A stretch of 64,000 bases of DNA from Candidatus Latescibacterota bacterium (GTDB taxonomy: Bacteria; Latescibacterota; MWCZ01): assembly GCA_022706085.1 (NCBI GenBank), contig JAKJDF010000005.1, positions 62,001 through 126,000 on the forward strand, given 5' to 3'. How positions within the stretch are numbered: the first letter of the stretch is position 1; every line of letters starts with the position of its first letter. The notes under the pieces are model-generated. The model ran no database searches, was not told the DNA's origin, and was given only the letters and a program-made list of their open reading frames with translations. Positions 24,423 to 33,295 of the stretch are shown piece by piece. The position numbers and the translations under genes are program-made.

Positions 24423-25457
24423 TCAAGGCGTCGGCGGAGGCGTGCCGGGAGTGTGCACCGGTCGTTCCGCGAGGGAACCGTCGGCGAGCCTGATGTGGGA
24501 GGTGAATCCCCGTACTCCGTCTTTGATCTTTATCACGCGGGCGCCCCGGAGAAACCCTTCTTTGCCGTAACCGCGGTACCCGGAAGCGCGCCCGTAACAC
24601 AGAGTAACGTCTTCCAGAGTACCCTCATAATCGTTCGTGTGGTCGTGGCCTACGAAACAACCGCTTATACGATACTCAACAAACGCGGCGAATGCGCCTT
24701 CGTCTTTGCCCTGCATGCAGACCTTTTCGTTCTTGTAACCGGTGCATGTGCGTGCATCCCAGACGGTCTGATATTCGGCAAACGGGATGTGAAAAAATGC
24801 CAGTTGGGTAAGGTGTGGTTGGGTCTGGGTCTTCAGACGTTCGCTCGTGGCCCGGAACCATTTGACCTGGGTGGCGCGCATCCATCCGTACCCGGACGGT
24901 TCCGAGCTTCCGGCGCCGGAGTTCATGCACCAGAGCAGGGCCCCAACCCTGCGGCCTTTCCGTGCAAGAACCGGCAGGACATAGTTGCCCGGTTGATTGA
25001 GGCTGTCGGGTCCCGGCGTATACAGGCAGTGCCGCGCAGTGGCGATGAGGCTATCCACTGCGGCGTACCCCCGCACCTCGGCGTCGTGATTACCGTGCAC
25101 AAACGCCCAGGGCACGCCAGTGCTGTCAAAGAAGGCAATCAGACGACGCCAGGACGGTACCGCCTGCGGTTCCCACGCAAATCGGACGATGTCTCCCGTC
25201 AGCACGATAAGGTCGGGATTTTCCCACCGGATTATGGAGTCCAGCATCGCGTAAGTGGAGTCATCGCGCAAGCCGGCGTCACGGGAACCAAGATGCGTAT
25301 CCGTGAACTGGACGATGGTGAAAACACCATTGTCGCGAAATCGAAGGACATGAACGGCCCGTCCGCGTTCGCCGAGCGGAATCGTACCCGAACAACCAGA
25401 GACAACAAAGAGGAAAGCAGCGCAAAGAAGGACAAACGGGCGTTTCATTCCAGACAT
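24423..25457 (-). CDS. Metallophosphoesterase lipoprotein
   Basis: A 344-residue exported calcineurin-like phosphoesterase. The signal peptide ends in a good lipobox (VVSGC), so the protein is probably membrane-anchored. The two-metal site motifs are FTDTHLG, LTGDIV, HGNHDAE and GHDHTND, matching the D-x-H, GD, GNHD and GHxH pattern. Between them lies AWEPQAVPSWRRL, typical of the Dcr2/PhoD-like phosphoesterases. I chose the ATG at 25457 (MSGMKR), which follows AGGAAAGAG; the Met three codons later is equally possible. It lies 69 bases downstream of the TIM-barrel gene and upstream of GH38, so it may act on a phosphorylated carbohydrate. Confidence 0.88.
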   Translation of the reverse strand: MSGMKRPFVLLCAAFLFVVSGCSGTIPLGERGRAVHVLRFRDNGVFTIVQFTDTHLGSRDAGLRDDSTYAMLDSIIRWENPDLIVLTGDIVRFAWEPQAVPSWRRLIAFFDSTGVPWAFVHGNHDAEVRGYAAVDSLIATARHCLYTPGPDSLNQPGNYVLPVLARKGRRVGALLWCMNSGAGSSEPSGYGWMRATQVKWFRATSERLKTQTQPHLTQLAFFHIPFAEYQTVWDARTCTGYKNEKVCMQGKDEGAFAAFVEYRISGCFVGHDHTNDYEGTLEDVTLCYGRASGYRGYGKEGFLRGARVIKIKDGVRGFTSHIRLADGSLAERPVHTPGTPPPTP

Positions 25458-25526
25458 CTCTTTCCTGCCGGCCCTGCGGGAAACGGGGATTGGGCGCCAA
25501 CTTCTTTCGGGTTTCGTTGAGCTCAA

Positions 25527-26300
25527 CTAGGCGTCTTCCATACAACCCCGGAGGTAGGCGGCAAACCTGTCAACTCCTGCAATCGGATCCTCGGGCTCCT
25601 CGAATTCGATGTTGATGTACCCGCGGTATCCGGCTTTGCGCATGATCCGTACCACTTTCCGGTAGTCTACTTTCTCGCGCGCCTCACCCTGACGAACAGT
25701 CACCTTGGTATGCGTTGTCACGGCATACGGAGCACAGGCTTCATACTGCGCGTATATGTCACCGGTAAAATTGCCGAAATCCAGATTGAGCTTCACCCAG
25801 GGGTTGTTCAGGGGCTTTACGAGGCGCAGCGTGCCCTCGGCATCTGCAGTGACTCCGCCGTGGTTCTCGAGTGCCAGGATAACACCTTCTTTCTCCGCCA
25901 GTCTGGCGCACTCGGCAAGTCCATCCCTTACCATCTGATCGGCATCTTCCCGCGTCATCCCTTCAGTGACGTATCCTGCAAACACGCGCAACGCGGTCGA
26001 TCCCATCCATGCCGACTTCTCGATCCAGGATTTGACATTGGCGATCTGTTTTTCGCGCTCTTCCCGGGTGGGTTGAATAAAATTGCCGCCAACTGCCGTG
26101 GCAGAAATGTCCAACCCGCGCACGAATGTTTCCCGTTTGATGTTGAGGAGATACTCTTTCGTCGTTTCCGGGAAGTAATACGCGGTCCATTCAATCCCAT
26201 CGAATCCGAGATCGCGAACGGTGTCGAGTAATTCGATCAGCGTCATCTTGCCTGTGGTGAGCAGGTCGCGGTAGGAATACGCACAGGTACCGAGTTTCAT
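25527..26300 (-). CDS. Sugar phosphate isomerase/epimerase-like TIM-barrel protein
   Basis: A 257-residue TIM-barrel protein of the xylose isomerase-like (AP endonuclease 2 family) group. Metal and substrate residues sit at strand ends: GFDGIEW, LALENHGG (Glu and His), LNLDFGNF (Asp), and a late GYINIEFEEP (Glu). Such proteins isomerise or epimerise keto sugars or inositol derivatives in catabolic gene sets. The start ATG is behind GAGGCTCGG. It is followed by the phosphoesterase and GH38 genes on the same strand, forming a probable three-gene carbohydrate unit. The exact substrate cannot be assigned; this superfamily is functionally diverse. Confidence 0.82.
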   Translation of the reverse strand: MKLGTCAYSYRDLLTTGKMTLIELLDTVRDLGFDGIEWTAYYFPETTKEYLLNIKRETFVRGLDISATAVGGNFIQPTREEREKQIANVKSWIEKSAWMGSTALRVFAGYVTEGMTREDADQMVRDGLAECARLAEKEGVILALENHGGVTADAEGTLRLVKPLNNPWVKLNLDFGNFTGDIYAQYEACAPYAVTTHTKVTVRQGEAREKVDYRKVVRIMRKAGYRGYINIEFEEPEDPIAGVDRFAAYLRGCMEDA

Positions 26301-26336
26301 CGAAACCGAGCCTCATTTTCGGGGTATGCCGGAAAA

Positions 26337-26367
26337 GACGAAAGGGGGATCGGGGCCCCCTTTCGTC
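26337..26367. terminator. Hairpin terminator after the radical SAM-like gene
   Basis: A perfect 12-base inverted repeat GACGAAAGGGGG / CCCCCTTTCGTC with a 7-base loop and T-rich minus-strand tail separates the radical SAM-like gene from the isomerase gene. Confidence 0.82.
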
Positions 26368-26391
26368 TGTACAAGTTCGCGTGACCAGCCG

Positions 26392-27924
26392 TCAAACAGC
26401 AACGCCCGCCTCGGCGCTTTGAACAACCCTTCGCGGCCGTCGCTTTCCTCGCGAGGGACGGTCACCGTTCAGCGATAGCGGCGGCAGTCGGTAAATCAGA
26501 CGACGCCAGATATCCCAGTGCGCGCCACGATGACCCTCGTGAAGGATTGCCTCGGTCAGAATCGTGGGGTCATTATAATTGTAGGTTTTGTCAACCTCTT
26601 TGCGGAACGCAAAGAGATACCGCGGGTCGTGGTCGATCAATTCCTCTATGAATTCCTCGACTCCGCGCCCAAGCAAGGATTCGATGTAGAACACCGGGCG
26701 CAAAAGTGACTCATTGTTGTAAATCGCTCCCCGGAGGTGGAAGTTGTTCCTCAACGGCGTAACTGTTTGAACTGCGTTACCAAGCGGCGTATTCGGGTAC
26801 ACCCGGAGCCCGTAGTGGATATTGATCATGTCGGGCCCGGAAGCTTTCATAAGTCCCAGAGTCCGTTCTATCGATTTGCGGGACTCGCCGGGTCCGCCAA
26901 TCTGAACCTCGCTGATAACGACGATCCCGTATCGTCTGCAGGATTCGATCGCGGTGAGGATGTCTTCCGGAGTATGCGTGTGCTTCATCCGTCGGAGCTG
27001 ATCCGCGTCGCCGGAATCGGTGTAAAGTTCGACACCCTGGCACCCCGCCGCTTCCATAGCTTCTGCGAGTTCGGCATCCAGGCCCTTCGGCGTACACGTG
27101 GCGTACCACCGCACCCGATCCCTGAGTTTCCGCTCAGCCATCGCGCGGCAGACCTCCAGCGCGTGCTCGCGCGGGTCGTTGAATCGCGTGTCATCAGCAT
27201 AAAGGCTGTAAATGCCCCGGGTGGCCAGCCGCTCTACTTCCTCCGCAACATGCTCCGCCGGACGGAGCCTGACGCTGTTACCTCGCGTTATCGGGTCAGT
27301 GGAATAGACTTCATTGTGCGCGCAGCCTCTCTTGGTCTCAAACCGGGTTACTCCGCTTTCATTGAAATATCGAACGTTGTCGATGAGCCTTCGTTCTGCA
27401 AGCCATTCCCCGTCTACGCGCGCCGTCTTGATCGGATTCCGCCGGAACGCTTTCCCCTCGATCCACCCCACGTTCGGAACACCAACGTACCCATCGCCGG
27501 ATTCGATCGCTTCGAGAAGCGTGGGAAGCGCGGCTTCCGGGTCATTCGCGATCCCAAAATCCGCCCTGCAGAATCGCAGTATGGCTTCCGGCACGAGAGA
27601 ATACGCCCCACCGATCACTCCAATAGGCGCTTTTGTCTTGCTCCGGAGATATTCGATCAGAGTTCGGGACTTCGGAAGGAAAAACGTCTGGCTGTTGTAC
27701 AAACCGTCGTCAAGGTGGCGAATCAGTATCAGAACGGCCAGAAGATCGCGCTTCGATACTGCCTGGTTCGTCGCGGCGTACCAATCACTCTCGAACGCAA
27801 GATCGAGAAGCTCGGGTTCGTACCCTGCGTGGCGCAACGTCGCCGCAAGGTAATCAAGCCCGAGGGGGGCAATGAGGGGTTTTTCGCGGTCGGGATTTAT
27901 CAGAACAACTGTTCGTGAAGCCAC
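26392..27924 (-). CDS. B12-binding-type radical SAM-like protein with a degenerate cluster motif
   Basis: A 510-residue cytoplasmic protein with the two-domain layout of cobalamin-binding radical SAM enzymes. An N-terminal Rossmann-like region (VVLINPDREKPLIAPLGLDYLAATLRH) is followed by a radical SAM barrel. At the place of the C-x3-C-x2-C cluster site the sequence reads RGCAHNEVYSTDP. Only Cys201 remains; positions 205 and 208 are Glu and Ser, so ordinary 4Fe-4S binding is not expected. The rest of the barrel is kept: SLYADDTRFND, YATCTPKGLD, GCQGVELYTDSGD, SEVQIGGPGES and YPNTPLG. The conserved B12 motif DxHxxG is absent. It could be a catalytically dead relative or a new mechanism. It lies on its own between two terminators. 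Confidence 0.8.
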   Translation of the reverse strand: MASRTVVLINPDREKPLIAPLGLDYLAATLRHAGYEPELLDLAFESDWYAATNQAVSKRDLLAVLILIRHLDDGLYNSQTFFLPKSRTLIEYLRSKTKAPIGVIGGAYSLVPEAILRFCRADFGIANDPEAALPTLLEAIESGDGYVGVPNVGWIEGKAFRRNPIKTARVDGEWLAERRLIDNVRYFNESGVTRFETKRGCAHNEVYSTDPITRGNSVRLRPAEHVAEEVERLATRGIYSLYADDTRFNDPREHALEVCRAMAERKLRDRVRWYATCTPKGLDAELAEAMEAAGCQGVELYTDSGDADQLRRMKHTHTPEDILTAIESCRRYGIVVISEVQIGGPGESRKSIERTLGLMKASGPDMINIHYGLRVYPNTPLGNAVQTVTPLRNNFHLRGAIYNNESLLRPVFYIESLLGRGVEEFIEELIDHDPRYLFAFRKEVDKTYNYNDPTILTEAILHEGHRGAHWDIWRRLIYRLPPLSLNGDRPSRGKRRPRRVVQSAEAGVAV

Positions 27925-28055
27925 AGCAGTCCTCCTGCAAGACTACTTGAATTCCCCTCGCCTTCTCATATCCTCGTGAGTTACGCGCTGATAACGAAGA
28001 CAATTACTGGGAGGGGAGATGGAATCCGAAGCGATACGCATGCTCCGAGTGTGGC

Positions 28056-28080
28056 AAAAGGCGGCAAACCGCAGCTTTTT
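28056..28080. terminator. Weak AAAAGGCGG/CCGCAGCTTTTT hairpin
   Basis: A short GCGGcaaaCCGC tetraloop stem extended by A/T arms in the 27925-28285 gap. It could end transcripts from either side. The rest of that gap is AT-rich with two small hairpins near 28093-28145 and no gene. Confidence 0.4.
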
Positions 28081-28285
28081 GTTCGCATAACCGCGCGTCC
28101 GGCCTCTGATTGGAGGCAGACGCAATCCGAAGGAGTTAAACCTTCAAACTTGGTATTAAAGAAGATAACACATTGGGCAATTGATTGACAAAACCGTGAT
28201 TTAAAATACTGATAATAAGCGGGTTAGTCGCTTTCAGTCGGGATATCATCCAGCGGGAACGGAATGGGAGGGGAGAACGCGAGCT

Positions 28286-28750
28286 TCAAAGCGGCGGCAC
28301 CTTGAGATCGCCCCGTTGAAGCAGATACCGAGCGTACGGCTCCAGGAGAGGATCGCCGACAACCGCATGCAACGCCCTTCGCTTGTCTACTGCCTGGCTG
28401 AACGACACGACAAACAGCGCCTTACGCATTGCTACCCAGAATGCCCTCGCAGAACGAGCGAGAAAACGCACACCGATCGCCGCCAGCGCAACTCCCACCA
28501 GCACAAACAAAGTCATGAGAATCGCCGCTGCGCTCGCCAGCACAGAACCCCGCCCATGCATTCCGGCATAGCCGACCACAATCATCAAGCCGGCGATGGT
28601 GATACACCAGCCGGCCACCACAAACTGCCCGATGCCGCTCACCAGAGTCCACAGCGCACCTTCGTCCGGTTTGGGATCGAACCTCGCCAAGAAAGGTTCA
28701 TCTGCTTTTCTGGTTTCCGATTCGAGGTCTGCGCTCACGTTCCTCTCCAT
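28286..28750 (-). CDS. Small membrane protein of unknown function
   Basis: A 154-residue protein with a charged N-terminal tail (MERNVSADLESETRKADE), then two strongly hydrophobic helices: LVSGIGQFVVAGWCITIAG continuing into LMIVVGYAG, and a second near SAAAILMTLFVLVGVALAAIG. A basic cytoplasmic C terminus of about 60 residues (ARSARAFWVAMRKA...) follows. I recognise no family. The start is ambiguous: ATG 28750 has only a weak GGA upstream, while the longer TTG frame lacks a site. It is divergent from argJ with a shared promoter region. A regulatory or scaffold role would be a guess. Confidence 0.55.
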   Translation of the reverse strand: MERNVSADLESETRKADEPFLARFDPKPDEGALWTLVSGIGQFVVAGWCITIAGLMIVVGYAGMHGRGSVLASAAAILMTLFVLVGVALAAIGVRFLARSARAFWVAMRKALFVVSFSQAVDKRRALHAVVGDPLLEPYARYLLQRGDLKVPPL

Positions 28751-28803
28751 TCCGGTTGCTACGACAGATAAAGGGCCCGGGGCTGGGCGCAGCTGTCGTT
28801 CAG

Positions 28804-28831
28804 AATATAGCTTAATTACGGGCTCCGTCAG
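28804..28831 (-). promoter_or_regulatory. Possible promoter for the small membrane protein
   Basis: On the minus strand CTGACG, a 16-base spacer and TATATT lie about 55 bases upstream of the start, in the shared region with argJ. Motif evidence only. Confidence 0.3.
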
Positions 28832-28927
28832 CGCCACGGAAGGAAGCCTTGGCTGCAACCGGCTCCGCCGGATGCGATGTTTTCGCCGTTCGCCAGCGGG
28901 TCAGTGCACGGAAGGATACGTTACAGG

Positions 28928-30130
28928 ATGGAAAGAACAGGGGAAGGGGTTTGCGCACCAAAAGGATTCTCCGCCACGGGTGTGGCCTGCGGTTTGAAAG
29001 CACACGGGCGCCGGGATCTCGCACTCATCGTGAGCAAAAGAGAATCCTCTGCCGCGGCGCTTTTCACCACAAATCTTGTGTGTGGAGCACCCATCTCGGT
29101 GTCGAGACAGCACATAACCGGCGGGGTGGCGCGTGCGATCGTGGTCAACGCCGGATGCGCGAACGCGTGCACCGGAGCGCGCGGCGTGGCGGATGCGGAG
29201 AGAATGTGTTCGCTTGTGGCCTTCGGCCTCAACTGCCCCCCACAGCAGGTGCTTGTTGCGTCGACGGGAGTGATCGGCAGACCACTTCCCATGGACAGGA
29301 TCGAACGGGGGATCGAAGCCGCATTGGCTGAGGTATCGAAGGATGGGGGTGCAGCGGCTGCCGATGCCATCATTACAACCGACACTTTTCCGAAAACAGT
29401 GAAGCGCGTTCTGTCCGTCGGCGGGCATACAGTAACCATAGGTGGCATGGCCAAAGGCGCGGGAATGATTGCCCCCAGGCTCGCAACGATGCTTGCGTTC
29501 ATTACGACGGACGCCCTGCTCGCCCCCGAAGATGCCCGAGCGCTGTTGCGGAACGCCGCGGAGACCTCTTTCAACCGACTGACCATCGACGGGGACACGT
29601 CCACGAGCGATATGCTCACCCTGCTGGCCAACGGCGAATCCGGCGCGCCCGCGTTGAAACCCGGAACCGATGGCTACGCAAGATTTGCGGAACAGCTGAC
29701 CGATGCCTGCCGGGAACTTGCGAAAATGATCGCACGAGACGGAGAAGGCGCGACCAAGTTCATCACGGTTCATGTCTCGGGAGCTCCCTCAAACGAAGAT
29801 GCGCACCTTGCCGCGCGTACGGTTGCGGAATCCCCGCTCGTTAAGACCGCATTTTTCGGCGGAGACCCGAACTGGGGTCGGATTGCTGCTGCGCTGGGAC
29901 GTTCGGGCGTGTTTTTTGACCCTGGGAGGCTTACGATTCGCGTTGACGACCTGCTGCTGTTTGAAAACGGGATGCCAGCGGCGTTTCCCCTCGCGGCTGC
30001 GGAGGAGAAATTCCGGGAAAAGGTTATCGCAATTCACGCAGACCTTGGAAACGGCAACGGAGAGGCCGAGGTATACACGTGCGATCTTTCCTACGAATAC
30101 GTGAGGATAAACGCCGAATACACCACCTGA
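28928..30130 (+). CDS. argJ: Arginine biosynthesis bifunctional protein ArgJ
   Basis: Transfers acetyl groups from acetylornithine to glutamate and may also make N-acetylglutamate from acetyl-CoA, in arginine synthesis. The 400-residue precursor carries the family landmarks STGVIGRPL, GGMAKGAGMI and LATMLAFITTDALL. The Ala-Thr bond in that last segment is the self-cleavage site that yields alpha and beta chains, with Thr as nucleophile. The C-terminal part includes FFGGDPNWGRI. ATG 28928 lies 12 bases after GGAAGG; a start 51 bases earlier would add a non-family N terminus. No other arg biosynthesis gene is adjacent, although arginine is consumed by the decarboxylase gene at 33.3 kb. Confidence 0.93.
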   Translation: MERTGEGVCAPKGFSATGVACGLKAHGRRDLALIVSKRESSAAALFTTNLVCGAPISVSRQHITGGVARAIVVNAGCANACTGARGVADAERMCSLVAFGLNCPPQQVLVASTGVIGRPLPMDRIERGIEAALAEVSKDGGAAAADAIITTDTFPKTVKRVLSVGGHTVTIGGMAKGAGMIAPRLATMLAFITTDALLAPEDARALLRNAAETSFNRLTIDGDTSTSDMLTLLANGESGAPALKPGTDGYARFAEQLTDACRELAKMIARDGEGATKFITVHVSGAPSNEDAHLAARTVAESPLVKTAFFGGDPNWGRIAAALGRSGVFFDPGRLTIRVDDLLLFENGMPAAFPLAAAEEKFREKVIAIHADLGNGNGEAEVYTCDLSYEYVRINAEYTT

Positions 30131-30273
30131 GCACTTCACAGACCCGAACCCGCAGCGCCCTTCCCACATTGGGGGCCCGGCGCATTGTCCATAGATTATG
30201 GTAGGTGGTGCGCGAACCACACGTGTGTTTGGTTTTCCGCTGTTCATGCAGCATTCTCGAAGGAGCTGATTTC

Positions 30274-31278
30274 ATGAGCGAAAAAATCGTTCGAGCGGCA
30301 ATCATCGGCTACGGGGGCGCGTTCAACATGGGTGCGCACCATACTCGTGAAATGCACGCAACTGGCCGAATGAAGCTTCTCGCCGTCTGTGACATCGATC
30401 CCGCACGAACAGAGCAGGCGAAAAAGGACTGGCCCGGCATCCAGACTTTCAACGACGTTGATGAACTGCTTGCCAAAGGCAACTTCGACCTGGCCGTCGT
30501 CATCCTTCCACACAACCAGCATGCCCCTGTAGCGGTGAAGTGCTCCAACGCGGGCAAGCATGTGATCGTCGAAAAGCCGATGTGCCTGACCGTCAAGGAA
30601 GCCAATGACATGATCAACGCCGCGAAGAAGGCGCGGCGGATGTTGACCGTGTACCACAACCGGCGACATGACGGCGATTTCCTTACGCTGAAGAGCCTGG
30701 TACAGCGCGGTGTCATAGGCAAAGTATTCAGCGTGGAAATGGGAGGAATGGGGTGGGGACACCCCGGCACCTGGTGGCGTTCCAAAAAGGACATCTCTGG
30801 AGGAGCATTCTACGATTGGGGCGCTCATTTCCTCGACTGGCTGCTCCAGATTGTTCCGAACAAAATCGAAAATGTCACGGGATTTTTCCAGCAGGACCTC
30901 GTGTGGAAAGACGTAACCAACGAGGACCACGTCCACGCAGTAATCCGTTTTGACGAGAATGTCGTTGCGGACGTACAGATGTCGCACATAGCCCGCGTGG
31001 GAAGACCGAGGTGGAAACTTCTCGGAAGCAAAGGTGCAATCGTGAGCGAGAAGGGCGGTTTCCGCGTCTATGGCGAGTTCGACGGCGTGCTCGCGGAAGG
31101 CTTCGTAAGCGATCAGCCAGGTACCCACCCCAAGTATTACGAGAACATCGCGGCACACATTCTCGATGGCGCCGAACTTGACGTCAAACCTGAGCAGGCG
31201 AGGCGCGTGATTGCCATCATGGAAACAGCGGAGATTTCTTCCAAGAGCGGGGTAAGTGAGAAAATGCCGGTCGATTGA
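30274..31278 (+). CDS. Gfo/Idh/MocA-family NAD(P)-dependent oxidoreductase
   Basis: A 334-residue sugar or inositol dehydrogenase-type protein. The Rossmann motif IIGYGGAFNMGAHHTREM is at residues 9-26 and the family motif VEKPMCLTVKEAN follows the first domain, with its catalytic Lys. Later KDISGGAFYDWGAHFLDWLL carries the usual conserved His region. The C-terminal domain is a beta-sheet of EDHVHAVIRFDE type. No signal peptide is seen, so it is likely cytoplasmic. ATG 30274 follows AAGGAGC and the gene ends at a strong terminator. Together with the GH38 cluster it suggests scavenging of complex sugars, but its substrate is undetermined. Confidence 0.88.
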   Translation: MSEKIVRAAIIGYGGAFNMGAHHTREMHATGRMKLLAVCDIDPARTEQAKKDWPGIQTFNDVDELLAKGNFDLAVVILPHNQHAPVAVKCSNAGKHVIVEKPMCLTVKEANDMINAAKKARRMLTVYHNRRHDGDFLTLKSLVQRGVIGKVFSVEMGGMGWGHPGTWWRSKKDISGGAFYDWGAHFLDWLLQIVPNKIENVTGFFQQDLVWKDVTNEDHVHAVIRFDENVVADVQMSHIARVGRPRWKLLGSKGAIVSEKGGFRVYGEFDGVLAEGFVSDQPGTHPKYYENIAAHILDGAELDVKPEQARRVIAIMETAEISSKSGVSEKMPVD

Positions 31279-31299
31279 CCGTGCCTCCACCATAATCAG

Positions 31300-31327
31300 A
31301 AGAGGGCGCATCTGGTGCGCCCTCTTT
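31300..31327. terminator. Bidirectional terminator after the Gfo/Idh gene
   Basis: An 11-base stem AAGAGGGCGCA / TGCGCCCTCTT with a 5-base loop and T run between convergent genes. Confidence 0.9.
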
Positions 31328-31354
31328 TGATTCAGCCCCCTATCGTTATTACCG

Positions 31355-31669
31355 CTACTCGAGAGTTGCCAGCAATTCAGCCATCTTTTCCGCCGCATGC
31401 GTTTCGCCAGCGTTCCTGGCGACATCGATGCCCACTCTCAGTACTTTCTTCGCCTCCTCCACCTTGCCCGCCTCAACCGCTGTTTGCCCGCACATGAAGT
31501 ACGCCGGTACGTACTTGGGGTCGCGCTCAATCAGTTCCGCGAAACGGGCTAACGCATCATCGTAGCGACCCGCCTTGCGGAACTCCATCGCTAGCGAATA
31601 TCGTGCGAGGCTGTTGCCGGGATCTTTCTCTAGGAACGCCTTGAACGTTTCAATTCGGGATTTCGCCAT
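31355..31669 (-). CDS. Small TPR protein
   Basis: A 104-residue protein built from about two and a half tetratricopeptide repeats (for example NSLARYSLAMEFRKAGRYDDALARF and VPAYFMCGQTAVEAGKVEEA). These form a helical protein-binding surface. No signal peptide or catalytic site is visible. ATG 31669 follows AAAGGATCC. It is the last gene of the polyamine-DksA unit, 77 bases after the DksA-type gene. A chaperone or adaptor function is inferred from the fold alone. Confidence 0.8.
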   Translation of the reverse strand: MAKSRIETFKAFLEKDPGNSLARYSLAMEFRKAGRYDDALARFAELIERDPKYVPAYFMCGQTAVEAGKVEEAKKVLRVGIDVARNAGETHAAEKMAELLATLE

Positions 31670-31746
31670 GGAGGATCCTTTTGCCGACGACCTTCCCCAA
31701 CATTACATAAGAGATGTTATCAGGACTCTTGTCCGAGACAACCCTC

Positions 31747-32223
31747 TCAGAAATCCTCGTCCGAGTCCGTCAAAACCAGAAAGTCCTCGTCCGGCGGCAC
31801 GATGTGCGTGTCTCGTTGAATAACCACAGTACCGCGCTCTTCCTTGTCCTTGCACTTGACACACAGGTTGGCGAAAGGAAGAAACTTCAGCCGCTGTTCA
31901 CCAATCAGTTCTCCACACCCTTCGCAGATGCCGTATGTTCCGTCTTTCACCTTCAGCAGCGCAAGCCCGATCTGAGAGAGTTCCTTCTTCTGAGTATCAT
32001 TGAGAGCCATCAAGATATTCATCTCAACGATATTGGAAGCGTCATCGTACGCGTCTGATTCCGTGTCCCCTTTGAATCCGTCAATTTCGGCTTTCTGATC
32101 GTCGTAGCCTTTTAGAATCCTCTGCCTGGCCTGATAGAGCCCCGCTTCGAATTCCTTCAGTTTCTCCGGCGGATATCCCACAGTTTCGGATGTTTTGCCG
32201 GTATCGTCATTGGGTTTTGCCAT
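31747..32223 (-). CDS. TraR/DksA-type zinc-finger protein
   Basis: A 158-residue DksA/TraR family protein. A long coiled-coil hairpin (residues about 20-100) is followed by a four-cysteine zinc finger CEGCGELIGEQ...CVKCK near 103-128. The acidic tip residues DAYDDASNI resemble the DxxDxA motif by which DksA enters the RNA polymerase secondary channel. The tail is acidic. In the family, DksA works with ppGpp to adjust rRNA and amino acid gene transcription. The start overlaps the end of the agmatinase gene by 17 bases, with GGAGGAGC inside it, so the two are translationally coupled. Other DksA-like functions (YteA-type) are possible. Confidence 0.85.
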   Translation of the reverse strand: MAKPNDDTGKTSETVGYPPEKLKEFEAGLYQARQRILKGYDDQKAEIDGFKGDTESDAYDDASNIVEMNILMALNDTQKKELSQIGLALLKVKDGTYGICEGCGELIGEQRLKFLPFANLCVKCKDKEERGTVVIQRDTHIVPPDEDFLVLTDSDEDF

Positions 32224-33136
32224 CGCGAACGCTCCTCCACGCAGGTTTCTTTGTATATGCCACTATCTTCGCCACAATGCGTGCGGCCGTGAACTCGGAT
32301 ACAACGTTGCCGGGTACGGGAGCCAGTTCCACCAGATCCGCTCCTACTATCGAGCATCCCTTCGTAAGTCTCTTGATAACATGAACCACCTGATCGTATG
32401 AAAGCCCCCCCGGTTCGGGTGTTCCTACTCCGGGCATCACACCGGGATCGAGAACATCCACGTCAATAGTCAGATACACATTGCCCCTCAGCTCTCCCAG
32501 CACTCTTTCCAGAAGACTTTGATCGCTCCGAATTTCGTGTGCAAAGATTACGCGGACCCTCTGTTGATTTCTGAGCCAATGCATTTCCTCAGACGAGATG
32601 CTTCGAACTCCTACGCTCAGAACGTCAGTATGTTCCGCAACACGCTTGATGACAGAAGCGTGGCTCATCCGCGAGCCTTCATACGACTCTCGCAGGTCCG
32701 CGTGGGCATCCAGGTGAACAACCGTCAAATGACCGAACTTTTCCAAATGCGCTTCCACCAATGGGGCGGTGATCGCATGCTCACCGCCCAGACTGATGAG
32801 AAGGCGGTCCGGGGAAACAACCTCGCGGGCCACGTCCCGGATCCGTTCGCTCATTGCTTCCGCCGCTCCGAGGAGAGGGCTCACACCCGGGAGTGTCAGA
32901 ATCGGAATATCTGCCAGATCACATAGCGTTTCCTCGTCATACGTCTCAACGTACCGGGAGGCATCCACAATTGCCGCCGGTCCCGAACGCGTCCCTCCGC
33001 GATAGGTTGTGGTGCTTTCGTACGGAATGGGAAGGATGCAGACCCGCGCTTCTCCGAGCCCTCCCTCAGGATCGGGAAGACCGAGAAACGTGAACGGGGT
33101 GTCCTGCATACTGCCGGGGAAATGGGACAAGTTCAT
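32207..33136 (-). CDS. speB: Agmatinase
   Basis: Hydrolyses agmatine to putrescine and urea (ureohydrolase/arginase fold). The 309-residue protein has the two-manganese motifs: GGEHAI, HLDAHADLR and TIDVDVLDPGVMPGVGTPEPGG. SYEGSRMSHA lies between them at the guanidine-side loop. An N-terminal extension precedes the core. ATG 33136 is chosen over the TTG frame 30 bases earlier; no strong ribosome-binding site is seen. It lies downstream of the pyruvoyl arginine decarboxylase gene, so together they convert arginine to putrescine in two steps. It overlaps the DksA-type gene. Confidence 0.92.
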   Translation of the reverse strand: MNLSHFPGSMQDTPFTFLGLPDPEGGLGEARVCILPIPYESTTTYRGGTRSGPAAIVDASRYVETYDEETLCDLADIPILTLPGVSPLLGAAEAMSERIRDVAREVVSPDRLLISLGGEHAITAPLVEAHLEKFGHLTVVHLDAHADLRESYEGSRMSHASVIKRVAEHTDVLSVGVRSISSEEMHWLRNQQRVRVIFAHEIRSDQSLLERVLGELRGNVYLTIDVDVLDPGVMPGVGTPEPGGLSYDQVVHVIKRLTKGCSIVGADLVELAPVPGNVVSEFTAARIVAKIVAYTKKPAWRSVRDGKTQ

Positions 33137-33240
33137 GGGTTCGCGCCTGCGTGAAAGTTGCCCCAAAGCATATCAGATGGCTTCGGCGTTCAAGCAAAAA
33201 CGTTCGGGAAGATACTGAAGTTCCCTGTTCGAAAGCAAAC

Positions 33241-33270
33241 GGAGGGCACGCCGGATTCGGCGAACCCTCC
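33241..33270 (-). terminator. Possible terminator after the arginine decarboxylase gene
   Basis: On the minus strand GGAGGG and CCCTCC enclose a smaller CGCCG/CGGCG stem, followed by the weak T-rich GTTTGC. It lies between the decarboxylase and agmatinase genes, so partial read-through is likely. Confidence 0.5.
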
Positions 33271-33295
33271 ATCTTTCGGTACCTTGAGGATTCCG

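Noticed and set aside
24453-25520. A 355-codon plus-strand frame over the metallophosphoesterase gene
   Set aside because: The minus strand has all four phosphoesterase motifs and a lipobox; the plus frame has none.
28056-28080. A cyclic di-GMP riboswitch suggested by GGCAAACCG
   Set aside because: The second conserved helix and the downstream GCAAAGCC-type elements are missing, and no gene follows on that strand.
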